Shown: piece after piece, positions 1-9,743 of the stretch
Numbering within the stretch: the stretch's first letter is position 1
Layout of the letters: the number at the start of each line of letters is the position of its first letter
Source of the DNA: Chlorella sorokiniana
Lineage: Eukaryota > Chlorophyta > Trebouxiophyceae > Chlorellales > Chlorellaceae
Assembly: GCA_025917655.1 (NCBI GenBank)
Contig: CP084614.1
Span: 1,240,001-1,304,000, forward strand
Length of the DNA: 64,000 bases
Direction: 5' to 3'
The notes under the pieces: generated by a model
Database searches by the model: none
Told to the model about the DNA's origin: nothing
Seen by the model: the letters and a program-made list of their open reading frames with translations, nothing else
Translations under genes and position numbers: made by a program

Positions 1-1006
1 TTTTTGCTGCAGCTGCAGGCGGCCATGTCTGCGTTTGAGGAGTGCCCCGTGCCCGTGGTGGCCGCCATCCACAGCAACTGCATCGGCGCTGGCATCGACA
101 TGGTCACCGCCTGCGACATTCGCCTGGCAACGTCCGATGCGAACTTTTCGGTCAAGGCACGTAACCTTGATAGTCCGCTAACCGCGTGGCGAATGTTGTG
201 CGTCGTTTGTTGTGCGTCGTTTGCAATCAGGCAGCTAGCCAGCGCCAGCCGGCCGACATCGCGCAGACAGTCCGGCTGCTCTGCCCTGTGCTGCCTTCCA
301 GTTTCTCGGTGTCGCCGCTGCATGGCCTCACCCCTCCCCCTGCCACGCTGCCTGGCAGGAAGCCGACCTCGCGATAGTGGCAGACATGGGCACCCTGCAG
401 CGCCTGCCTGCCATCGTGGGCCAGGGCGTGGCGGCTGACCTGGCCCTCACCGCGCGCAACTTCTCGGGTGGGAGGCGCAGCTTCTGCCCACCCCTTCTGC
501 TGACGCCTTGCGGTGCAGCCCATGAGCACGCCTGGTTGACTGCCGGTCGTTTGAATTCCTTGCACCTTGCAGGCACAGAGGCCAGGGAGCTGCGGCTGGT
601 GAGCCGGGTGCTGCCAGACCGAGGCGCGCTGCTGGCGGAGGCGCGCGCCATCGCAGCGGCGATCGCCGCCAAGAGCCCGCTGGCGGTGGTGGGCACCAAG
701 CGCGTGCTGCTGTACCAGAGGCGCGCTTCCCCTGCCAGTCATGCGCTTACTGTGCACTCTGAAGGACGGGGCCTGTTCTGTGTGGTGTAATGTGGGGAGC
801 CGGCAGTGAGGTTGGACGGCTTGTGCAGCCATCCTGTGACATCCCCGCCTGCGCCGTGCTGCAGGGACCACAGCGTGCAGGACGGGCTGGACTACGTCGC
901 CACCTGGAACTCGGCGCAGCTGCCGCAGTCGGGGGACCTGCAGGAGGTGTTTGCGGCGCGGGCGGAGGGGCGGCGCCCACGCTTCCGCCCGCTCAGCAGG
1001 CTGTGA
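1..1006 (+). CDS. DCI1: Peroxisomal delta(3,5)-delta(2,4)-dienoyl-CoA isomerase, 3' part
   Basis: Crotonase-family protein whose 5' end lies before the window. Exons are <1-156, 359-467, 573-720 and 865-1006. Spliced, they read VAAIHSNCIGAGIDMVTACD, then SVK joined to EADLAIVADMGTLQRLP, then TEARELRLVSRVLP, then DYVATWNSAQLP. These are the substrate/oxyanion-hole loop, the acidic catalytic segment and the conserved C-terminal helix of dienoyl-CoA isomerases in beta-oxidation of odd-position unsaturated fatty acids. The last three residues are SRL, a type 1 peroxisomal targeting signal, so it should act in the peroxisome. Introns 1 and 3 splice in frame only with GC donors (at 157 and 721). 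The unspliced frame runs into stops. No frame correction is needed in this part. A generic enoyl-CoA hydratase is the alternative, but EADLAIVADMGTLQRLP favours the isomerase. Confidence 0.9.
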
Positions 1007-1100
1007 CCCATCCCCAGCTGCGTCGTCCTGCTGTTTCTGCCGTTCACGTCTCCTGCTGCGATCCTAGAATTTGCAACATCCCATCGCCTCACTGATCAAG

Positions 1101-1160
1101 CCGTGAGCGGCAGAGAGGTTGCAGGCATCAGACCGTGAGCGGCACAGAGGTTGCAGGCAG
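1101..1160. repeat. Imperfect tandem duplication, ~32-base period
   Basis: The block beginning CCGTGAGCGGCAGAGAGGTT at 1101 recurs at 1133 with one substitution (CAGAGAGG to CACAGAGG) and the same GCAGGCA tail. It lies between the convergent 3' ends of the dienoyl-CoA isomerase and the J-domain gene. No function is apparent. Confidence 0.75.
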
Positions 1161-1193
1161 CGCTGCGCTTGCGGCGTGGCATCCCAGGCCCCC

Positions 1194-3506
1194 TCAACCC
1201 TTGGCTCCGCGGCCGTGGAAGCGCAGCACGCTGCGGGCCCAGGAGCGCCAGCCCCGCCCGCGCTCCGCCGCCTCCCGTTCCGGGCCGGGCTGCGTCGCCG
1301 CTGCCGCCCTGATGCGGCCAAACAGGCCCAGCGGCTGCCTGCCCCGGCGCTCGTTGTCCAGGGTGTCAAAGGCGGCGGTCAGCACAAACACGGCGGGGTG
1401 CAGCCACGCGGGGTGGCCCTCCTGGCGGTGCCCCGCCCACTCCAGGCACCAGCCGCCTGCAGGGGGCCGTCAGCCAGGGCGAGAGGTGGGTCAGGATCCG
1501 CCGATCCTGGCGGCAAGCGCAGCGCAGGCTGACGCGGCGGGCAGCGCAGCCGCCGCCGCATGCAGCGCAGCGGCGGGGCGAGGCCCGGCAGCGCCGCACC
1601 GATGTCGTGTGTGTGCGCCAGCGGCTTGAACAGCCACAGGGAGGAGGGCGGCAGCCAGGCCCGCCGCGCACGGCACACCACCAGCCGGCTGGGGCGCGTG
1701 GTGCCCTGCAGCCCAGTTGCGGCGGGCTCCGCGGCAAAGGTGAGGTGGCGCACGAGCGGCGTCTGCGTGCGGTATACGGTGTGGGTGTGGCGCCCAGCGG
1801 GGCTCAGCAGGCGGGCCGACGAGGCGGTGGCGCTGCCGGGGTCCAGCTGCTGCGCTCCACCTGCGCCAGCAGCTCGCCGCCCCGCCCGTACACGCCAATC
1901 ACCTCCGCGGGCAGGGCATCCGGCCCAGGGAGCATGCCTGGCCGCTGCTGCTGCTGCTGCTGCTCCTGCAAGGCAGATGGTGGGGCTGCTGCGCTGTCCC
2001 CGCCGCTGCCTGCTGCGCTGGCGGAGCGTGGGAAGCGGCGTACCGCGCTGGCCACCAGCTCTCCCCGAGGTACAGATCCACCACATCCGCCTCCCGCTCC
2101 TGCTGGGCCCGATGAGCCTGCTGGGCCTGCTGGGCCTGCTGGCTCGCTGCGGGCTGCTGGCAGTCCTGCTCCCGGCGGCCACCGGCCCCCTCGCGCCCTT
2201 CCCCGGCGCCATCGCACCGCCCTGCTGCCGCGGCATCGGCCGCCGCCTGCTGCCCGCCGCCGCCCAGCGCTGCGGGCCGGTCGTCCGCGAGGGCCGCCGC
2301 CGCGCGGCTCGCTGCGCTGCCAGCAGCTCCAGCCGCCGCTCCCGCACGCAGCCCAGCACCTGGCGCCCGGCCACCAGCTGCAGCAGGTCGGTGCAGTCGG
2401 CGGTGGCGCGCTCGTCTGCCTCAAAGGCGTCGGGCAGGCAGCCGGGGGCCAGGTCAGCCAGGCGGGGGCCCAGGTAGGCGTGCCGCACCGCAGAGTGCAG
2501 CTCCCTGCCAGCAGGGCAGGGTGGGGTTGCTTGGGGGTTAGTGCTGGCACAAAATGCATGCGAGACAGGTCTCACACTCCAGCCACGCCGCCTCTTGAAG
2601 CTCGAAGCGCGGCTCAACGCGCAGCTCGCCTCCGCGCCTCACCCCTGCAGCTCCTGCCGCACGTGGTCCAACGAGGAGGAGGCCCCCGCCCCTGCGGCCG
2701 CCCAAACATGGACCCCAAACCCCAAGACAAGTCTACCTGCGGCGGCGGCAGACCAGCACAGGTTGGTACACCCTGCGCTTCTGGCTGTGGGCAGCGGCAG
2801 GACAAACATGTCACGTGGTGCATACGACATTGTACAGCTGTGCGACAGCGGCAGCGCACCATCGCAAGTCCCCTCCCCACCCCAACCCCCTCGCACCTCC
2901 ACCTCATCGTACGCGCCCCCGCGGCAGCGTTGACGCCGCTGGCGGCGGCAGCACGCAGCACGCTGGGCCCGCTGCGGTCTCTGCTGAGGTCGTACAGCTG
3001 TCTGGAGCGCGGATCGCGTAGCACCTTCGCGATCAAGACCGAATACATGTTGACTCAGCAGCCACAGGACGCCAACAGGGAGCCAAGCAAAGCAGGAGAG
3101 CAGAGCAGGGTTCTGGCTTCGCACCTGGTACGCCGCCAGCAGGCGAGCAAAGGCGGCGTGGCTCTCTGGCGTGGCGCCCGCCGCGTCAGGGTGCAGCTCC
3201 TTGGCTCTCTGCTGGGCCACCAAAGCTGTGGATGAGCGCAGATGATGGCCAGACAGTGCGGGCAACGGCTTGGCCGGGGGTGGCGCAGTGGCGCACCTGA
3301 CGGAATGCCCGCTTCAACTCTGCTTTGGACACTCTGTGGTCACACCCAACTATCTGATACAGATCTTCCGCGTCTCCGACATCGCCCAATGCCGCTCTGG
3401 GATCCTGACTGAAACTCCTGGCCTGTTTAGCGGCGGCGGCGGCAGCAGCAGATAGTGCTGCGGGGCAGGCAACAGCCCTGAACGCCCGATGCAACACGAC
3501 CGGCAT
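1194..3506 (-). CDS. Mitochondrial J-domain protein with conserved C-terminal region
   Basis: DnaJ-like co-chaperone. Exon 1 (3506-3297) starts MPVVLHRAFRAVACPAAL, an Arg/Ala-rich presequence ending near RSFSQ, so a mitochondrial matrix location is inferred. The J-domain continues DLYQIVGCDHRVSKAELKRA, then RAKELHPD in exon 2 (3208-3125; HPD is the Hsp70-stimulating motif), then VLRDPRSRQLYDLSRD in exon 3 (from 3024). No Gly/Phe or zinc-finger region follows, so it is a type III J-protein. A long exon (2504-1600) and a last exon (1456-1194) join in phase across KPLAHTHDI/GGWCLEWAGH, giving a C-terminal region I cannot name. Between about 2100 and 1830 the plausible frame changes (GELLAQ to QLDPGSATASSARLL), and a CTG run lies there, so that stretch is unreliable. 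The boundaries of the exon(s) between ~2910 and 2640 are approximate. Confidence 0.7.
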
Positions 3507-3899
3507 CGCTCACTGGTGGTTGCTGGCCCAAGCCTGCCAAACAGCCCCAGCTACGGCATTTCCTGCCACGCTGGCCCACGCCTTCAAGCGAAAAGCCAAC
3601 CTTTGGAGCCCCAACCCCTTGTGAGTACATCGATTGTTTCGACGACCATTCGATGATCGATCAAGATCCACGTGCAGCATTGCTTTCAGGTGCTTGTCTC
3701 TTAATTAAGAGTTTCTGGTGCGCTTTGCACAGGCTGTACATTCAGTAAGATTGCATAGCCCTCGGACAGCCTCCTTAGCTCGCCATGGCGCGCAGGAGCT
3801 GCCCTGCCAAGCCGCCACCGGCTGCAGTGCGCCGCCGACACACCGCAAGTTTGCTTGCCTGCGTGCAGACCTGCCAAGGCCTTGAGATGAACGGGCAGG
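3507..3899. other. Intergenic, divergent promoter region
   Basis: It separates the starts of the J-domain gene (-) and the Q-rich gene (+), so it should hold both promoters. It is less GC-rich than its surroundings, with a GATCGATC palindrome near 3655. No coding exon or known element was recognised. Confidence 0.5.
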
Positions 3900-4388
3900 A
3901 TGTCTTCCAACCAGTTCACTCAATTTTTTAGCGGCACCTCGCCCGCCACCCAGTTCCCCAGCTTTGGTGCGCCGCCGCCGCCGCCCGGGCCTCTGCTGCG
4001 CCCGGCGTGGACCAGCTTGTGAACCAGCTGGAGTACAGGTGGGGCTCTCAGCGCCGCATGCTGCCCCTGGAAAGCTTCATGGGTGCATGCGCATGGGTGC
4101 ATTTCTCCTCGTTTGTTTCGCACAAAGCAGTGTGTGCTGCTCCGCCCCCGCTGCTGCAGCTACATCGACATCCCGCACCTGCTGTCGGAGTCGGACGAGG
4201 AGGCGGAGGGGCTGCCGCCTGCAGAGCGCCAGCGCAGGCGCCAGGAGAGGCTGCGGCGGGAGGCCGAGCAGCGGCAGCAGGCGCTCGGGCGTGCGCTGGC
4301 AGGGCAGGGCGTTGTGGGCGCCACCCCAGGCTTCGACCCCACCCCCTACCAGCAGCACCTCCAACACCTTGCCGCTCAGCAGCAGCAG

Positions 4389-4430
<42 letters not shown>

Positions 4431-4475
4431 GGCTTTGGGCCACAGTCTGCCCAGCAGCCGTTCTTTGGGCGCTGA
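3900..4475 (+). CDS. Q-rich protein of unknown function
   Basis: Exons are 3900-4038 and 4160-4475, joined in phase as QLEY/SYIDIPHLLSESDEE. The protein begins MSSNQFTQFFSGTSPATQF and has a Pro run. It then has an acidic SESDEEAE segment, a charged helix (PPAERQRRRQERLRREAEQR) likely to form a coiled coil, and a CAG-encoded polyglutamine tract near 4380-4428 before the stop. Keeping the start ATG in frame with VDQLVNQLEY needs one extra base near 3990-3992 (CCCGGGCC), so the start or the sequence there is uncertain. No family was recognised. The next reading frame begins only a few bases after the stop and lacks an ATG, so this may be the N-terminal part of the downstream TPR/methyltransferase. 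Confidence 0.55.
4379..4428 (+). repeat. CAG microsatellite encoding polyglutamine
   Basis: Nearly pure (CAG)n interrupted by one CAC, in frame in the Q-rich protein. Length polymorphism is expected. Confidence 0.9.
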
Positions 4476-4499
4476 AACGGCCGAGCCACCACGATGAGG

Positions 4500-5712
4500 G
4501 GGTCTCGGAGCTGACAGACGAAGCTGTTGAGCTGGCGTCACAGGAGCGCTATGAGCAGGCGGCAGCCCTGTTTCGTGAGGCGCTGGCGTTGACCCCGGGG
4601 ATGCCGCTGCGTGGGAGATGCTCTCTCAGTGCAATCTGGAGGCTGGTCTTGACGAGGCGGCCTACGACGCAGCCAGAGCGGCGGCAGAGCGGCGGCCCGG
4701 CTGGACGGCGGCGCTGCTGACGCTGGGCAGGGCGGCCAGGAACACGGGCAGGCTGAAGGAGGCGGCGGCGGCGTTGGAGGGCGTCCTCAGCTGCGTAGGT
4801 GGCCAGTGCTCGGGGGCCGACGCGGATGTGGAGCTCCAGCAAGAGCTGCAGCAGCACGCTGAGCTGGCGCGTCATGAGCTGGCCGATGTGCAAGAGCTGC
4901 TGCAGCTGCAGCTGGGCCACCAGCTGGGCCTGCCCGGGCTGCGGCTGGCAGAGCAGCACGGCGCAGCTGCAGGCCCTGGATCCGTTGTGTGGGAGGCGGG
5001 TGCTCTGCTAGCCTGGTTCCTCGCGCAGCAGCAACCGCAGCGGCTAGGTGCTGCTCCGCGCTGTGACTCTGGCGCATGCAGCCCGGCAGGCTGCAGTGCC
5101 CCGAAACCTCAAGCTGACGCACCGCACCCACAAAGAGGGAGCTGCCCCGCACACAGTCGGGAGCGCAGCTTTCTGTATGGCGCTCAGGTGCTGGAGCTGG
5201 GCTCTGGCGGCACCGGCGTTGTGGGCCTGGTAGCTGCCTGCCTTGGTGCGGCAGTCACGGCGACAGACCTGGTGGAGGTGCTTCCGCAGCTGAGGGCCAG
5301 CGCAGCGCTCAACCGCAGCCTGGTCGAGCAAGGCGAAGGCAGCGTGCAGGTTGCGGTGCTGGACTGGCGCAAACCTGCCGGGGATCTGTTGTGCCCAAAG
5401 CCGCCAGCTCTGCAGTATGACTGGCTGGTGGGTGCAGACCTGGTTTACAATTCTGCGGCTGTGCAACCCCTGGCAGACACTGTGGGTGCTGCGGTTCAGC
5501 ATGTTGCAGCATTGGGTAGGAGCCCGGACAGCACAGCAAGCCGCCCCTTAAAAGTCCTCATCTGTCACAAACATCGACACCAGCATGTAGATGCTGCATT
5601 GCTTGCTGCTCTGGCAACAGCAGGGACACCCCTGCGTGCCGTTCTGCAGGACCCAGGCACCAAATGCACAGTGTATGCCAATGCAGCTGCGTGCTCGGCG
5701 CTTGGCCTGTAG
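4500..5712 (+). CDS. TPR domain plus class I protein methyltransferase (Methyltransf_16-like)
   Basis: The N-terminal half carries TPR helices: ELASQERYEQAAALFREAL, then WEMLSQCNLEAGLDEAAYDA, then TAALLTLGRAARNTGRLKEA. The C-terminal half is a Rossmann methyltransferase with motif I VLELGSGGTGVVGL, an acidic SAM-ribose residue in VTATDLVEV, and motif post II WLVGADLVYN, as in METTL21/EEF2KMT-type lysine methyltransferases. It probably methylates a protein. The first TPR is split: ALTPG and DAAAWEML are in different frames and rejoin if one G is added at the C4G4 run 4593-4600. No in-frame ATG precedes the TPR. The first ATG in the downstream frame is 4618, which would cut the TPR in half, so the true start is unresolved. 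The segment 5048-5187 has low-complexity sequence and could be an unrecognised intron. Confidence 0.72.
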
Positions 5713-5767
5713 ATGTGTCTTTCCATTTCCATACTTGGCCCGAGCAAGTGTATAGCCACGTTTATCC

Positions 5768-5772
5768 TGTAA
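5768..5772 (+). terminator. TGTAA polyadenylation signal
   Basis: TGTAA, the usual chlorophyte poly(A) signal, lies about 56 bases after the TPR/methyltransferase stop. Confidence 0.6.
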
Positions 5773-6014
5773 CAACAAGCCTGCCTGAAGCTGCGGTGGT
5801 TGCAAGATGCGAATGTGCAAGGTGGTCGGCACGCTGCGCCTGCTTTCGCCGCACAGCTAGACCAACGCATGACTTACCCGTCAGACGTCGTAGGCTCCGG
5901 CAAAATGGCTCGCAATGAGTGATGCCGCTTTACACAGGCATTCTCTCCATCTGCCGCGGTATGGCCGACTCGCGATCGGCTGTTGACCTCGTTTGAGCAG
6001 AGCCCTTGGCCGCC
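5773..6014. other. Intergenic spacer
   Basis: A short spacer between two plus-strand genes, holding the upstream 3' UTR and the BRCT gene promoter. No element was recognised. Confidence 0.4.
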
Positions 6015-8069
6015 ATGTTTGAGATAACGGTTTCCGGTCTTCCTCGGGCAAGGCGACTTGAGCTGCAGGCCCTCGTGGAGCGGCTGCGGGGTGCGTACAG
6101 CGGCGCACTTGTGGTTGGCCGCACCGCAGCAGTGGTGGTGGAGGGCGAGGTGGATTGGAGCGCCCCAAAGCTGGCAGCTGCAGCGGCAAACTCAATACCA
6201 GTCGTCTCCATGGACTGGATCCTAGACTCAAGCGCCAACGGATTCCTGCTGAACCCCGGCCCATACACACTGGGACCCCGCGAGGGCCGCCGAAGCAGCG
6301 CTGCATCCACCAGCGCACTGCGATGCGCAGGAGGCCCTGCACCGTCCGCAGCAGCGCCCGCTCCATCCATGGAAGCATCTGCGCCAGAAGCAGCAGCGCC
6401 AGCGCCCAACCACAGCACAGCGAATGCGGCTGTCCCGCTGCCAGTCAGCGTGGAGAAGCTGCGAGGTAAACAGTCACCTGACGGCGCACTGGCTGCAATG
6501 TTCATTGAGGCAGCAGGGGAAGGCAGCCCAGGCCGCCTGCAGCAGAAGCAGGAGAATCCACCCAGGGTTGAGGCGGGCCTCAAGCTAGAGCATGCCCGGG
6601 GTCTCGCCTCACCTGCTTCTCCCCGGCTGACGCAAGCGCCCGGGATGGCAGTGGAGAGCTGGCAGCACTGGCGTGCTCACCCATCTTCCTGCCGCACCTT
6701 GCTGACACGGGCTGCCCTGACAAGCAGGAAGTCACAGAGAGCAGGAAGAAGAACAAGGGGCAGCTGACCAGTGCTCATCGCCCTGCCCTGACGCCATGCA
6801 TCAACCAAGCAAACCAGGACGGCAGCGCAACCCCACCACACGTCGAGGCAGCCACCAACAGCGATGGCAAGGTGGCCCGCTTCCTCAGCCTCCTGCCACA
6901 GGTGACGCTGCAGCGTGGCGGGCGCAAGCAACGTGCCCAGCAGCAGGCCACCTCCCACGGCTGGGGAGACACCAGTCAGGGCGAGGTGGGCCCTGGCCTG
7001 TTGGGCTCGCTGCAGGGCGTAGGCAGTGCTGAGCGACCAGGCAGCTCACGCAGTGGCGCTTACAGCTGTGGGAAGATCAGCAGGCATGCTCCTTGCGGAG
7101 CGACGCCTGGCAGCCACGGGCTGCAGGAAGCCACGGCAGGAGGCGCAGGCAGCACTCCCGAAGCCTCGCACACATCAGCCGACATTGAGAATGCACCTGA
7201 CAGCGCCACACCAGAGCAGGGCACGAATGGGTGCCGCTCCCTGCCAGCAACCACGCTGATTCGGCTGGGTCCCAGGCTGAAGCGGTCCCTGCCCACCCTC
7301 ATCCTGGAGGAGGTTGCTGAGCGCCACAGCCTGCCAGGGCTGGCAGCAGGCAACGTTCCAGAGGCGCTCACCTTCCACAGCTCTGCGGTGGCTGTGGTGC
7401 AGGGCGGTCCAGAGCTGGAGTTCGTGGCAGGTAGCTGATCCAACCAACATTGCTGGCGCTACCAAAAGGCCAGCGACTGCTGCACACACACACTGCATGT
7501 TTTGCATGGGCCCGCTGCAGGGGAGACGCGGCGCGGCGCCCTCATGCTGTACGACTTGCTGGATGGAGGTCAACGAGCGGTGCACGCGTTGGCGCTGGTG
7601 CAGGCCATTTACCGCCTGGGGGACGAGGTGAGCCTTGGTGGGAAAGCAGCTTCCGTGAGCAATGAAGCATGCAAGGCAAGCTCCAGCTCACGCACAACTG
7701 CTTCAGGCGTTTGAGTTGAAGCGCGCCCACCTGCTTGCAGGTGTGGATGATGCACCGCTACCTGTTCACCGAGGAAGACATGCAGGAGCGGCCGCAGTGG
7801 GCCGCGGCGCTGCGGGGCGCGTCCTGGGCCGGCGCGAGGTGCTGCTGTCCACAGCACCATGCTACCACAGCCCCATGCACCTGATCAGCGGCGAATTCAT
7901 GCTGGCCTTCCCTGGCCGCGCCCGACGGCTGGGCGGCACACAAATCCAGCAGCAGAAGGGCGCTGAAGGCAGCGATGAGGGCTACATCTGCCGCAAGGGC
8001 TTTGATGCAGCAGCAGGGAGCCTGGTGCCGCTGCGCCAGGCTCTGGATGGGCTGGAGCTGCTTGCTTGA
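6015..8069 (+). CDS. BRCT-domain protein of unknown function
   Basis: The chosen start is the ATG at 6015, in a GCCGCCATG context. Residues 1-80 form a BRCT domain: FEITVSGLPRARRLELQALV, then GALVVGRTAAVVVEGEVDW, then the hallmark tryptophan in IPVVSMDWILDS. A long low-complexity Ala/Pro/Gln linker follows. The C-terminal exons are clear: ..7430, 7521-7627 and 7741-8069. They encode LMLYDLLDGGQRAVHALALV, WMMHRYLFTEEDMQERPQW and APCYHSPMHLISGEFMLAF, a region that looks conserved but that I cannot assign. BRCT domains bind phosphoproteins in DNA repair and checkpoint signalling; that role is inference here. The frame changes between about 6600 and 6870 (small intron or missing base) and again near 7820. 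Confidence 0.6.
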
Positions 8070-8215
8070 TGGTGCTGGACTTGGGGGTGAAACCGTGACC
8101 GCTTAACGCTGTGAGCATGCACTGTCAAGCCACTCACAAAGCAAAGAGACAGAGGAAAGCATGAAGTGAAATAAGCGAGCCAAGGAGTGTGCACGGCAGT
8201 GCAAAGGCTCCAGAC

Positions 8216-9260
8216 TCACTCCTCCGCCTTCTTCACGCCCTCGAGCGCCTGCTTCAGCTCGCCTTTCTGGTGCATCTGCAGCGCAAAATGCGAAGCAGGT
8301 GGGTTATCACAATCTGCTGGGGTTACTTGCATGCAAGAGCTGCGTTGCCACGGCTGACACGCGGTTGCAGCTGATGGCTGGCAGGGGATGGCGCGCAGCA
8401 TGCATGCACACCTCATGCAGGATGTCGCTGCCGCCAATGAACTCCCCTTGATGAACACCTGCAGGGGGCGGCATAAGCTGGCGTTTGGCACCTTGGCTTT
8501 CTGCTCCACGCAACTAAAGGGCCTCCTCGCAACCCGTCAGACCTGCGGGATGGTGGGCCAGGCTGTGTAGCGCTTGACGCCCTCCCGGACCTCGGGGTCT
8601 GCCAGCACGTTTCGCGAGCCATACTCCACGCCTGCGCTCAGCTCGGTGGCAAGGGGTTGCAGAAAGCATTGGTTGGGTTGCACCAGGGCTGCACAAGTCT
8701 CTGAAATGAATGACAACCGACGTGCACGCTTGGAAGGAGCAGCGCAAAGCCAGGCCAGCTCACCGTACAGGTTCAGGATGGCGCAGGCCATGTTGCTGAA
8801 GCCGCACATGGGGGCCTGAGGGACGCCCTGCACGCGTTGGGCAGCCAGTAAGGGGGAGATCAGCCTACTGCTCCTCGCATGGTCAAACTCATGGCATGCA
8901 TAGCCCATCAGCCTCACACCTTCATGTAGATGAACACATCATGGCTGCTGATGTCCTGCTCGATTGTCGCGTCAACACTGCCAGCAGGCGCGGCCTTCAT
9001 CTGTGGCTTGAAGTCGTCATGGCTGTCCGGCTCGCTGCTAAACCATCGGACCGGCAATACACTGCCTGAAAGGTCGAGGAAAGTGGTGAAAGGTCCCGTT
9101 AAACCCTCATGCAGAGGGTACTGGAGGCGGCGAAGGCGGCAGGGGCGGCCGCCACAGAGCGAGCGCTCCATTGCTCACCTACACGCTGCAGCTCGGCGAG
9201 AGACCCGCCTTGTTGTGCTGCAGGCAAGAACTGCCTTGCGGAGGTGAGAAGGCGCTGCAT
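8216..9260 (-). CDS. GRXS15: Mitochondrial monothiol glutaredoxin, CGFS type (GRXS15-like)
   Basis: Six exons join without any correction: 9260-9179, 9065-8920, 8827-8764, 8631-8543, 8458-8412 and 8275-8216, giving about 161 residues. The N-terminus MQRLLTSARQFLPAAQQ is a mitochondrial presequence. The core reads DVFIYMKGVPQAPMCGFSNM with the CGFS active site, then [20 protein letters not shown] and SDILHEMHQKGEL, which are the cis-Pro (TIPQ) and GG glutathione-binding segments. Plant GRXS15 shares the KGVPxAPxCGFS layout and carries [2Fe-2S] clusters for mitochondrial Fe-S assembly, so that is the expected role. Its 3' end faces the BRCT gene, with only about 150 bases between them. It is divergent from GET4. 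This is one of the cleanest gene models in the window. Confidence 0.95.
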
Positions 9261-9743
9261 TCGGCCAAGGCGAAAGGGTTCAGGTAGAACTGTGGGTAGG
9301 CACCTGAGTTGGTAATGTGGATCAGGTCGCACGAGATTGAAGTAATGTATGAACAGAATGTAAGGCAGGAGAAGCCCCTTCCGCCGCATACGTTGCCACG
9401 CAGGCGAGGCCACATGACTCCCCGAAAGCTCGCGCTTGCCCCTAATTCAGCAAGCATTCCACATTGCACCGGTCAAGCGTTCCAACCCACGTTAACCTCT
9501 CAGCGGGAAGTCGAGTGATGACTTCGGCAGGGACACAAAAGGCGAGCTTGCCATATGCTTTAAATAACATTCATTGATCACATTGCATGCGTTGGCAAAC
9601 CAGCCTCCGCTGTAGCAGTCCGTGCTTGTTTGCGTCTTCAACTTCTCTGTTGGTCTTTTGGGGCGCCTTGGTGCACTCTCAGGAAAGGCTCCTGTACGTA
9701 GACAGGCATTGAGTCAATGTAGACAAGGGAAACGGCTCTGCAG
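9261..9743. other. Divergent promoter region GRXS15/GET4
   Basis: It contains no recognisable exon except perhaps the unplaced first exon of GET4. It is comparatively AT-rich around 9540-9580 and probably carries both promoters. Confidence 0.4.

Noticed and set aside
1849-1860. An 11-base GTGGAGCGCAG 'intron' that would fix the J-domain gene frame
   Set aside because: Far too short for a spliceosomal intron; an indel error is more likely.
1607-3235. 542-residue open frame on the plus strand
   Set aside because: It is antisense to the J-domain gene, whose opposite strand has a J-domain and phased introns. The plus frame is low-complexity only.
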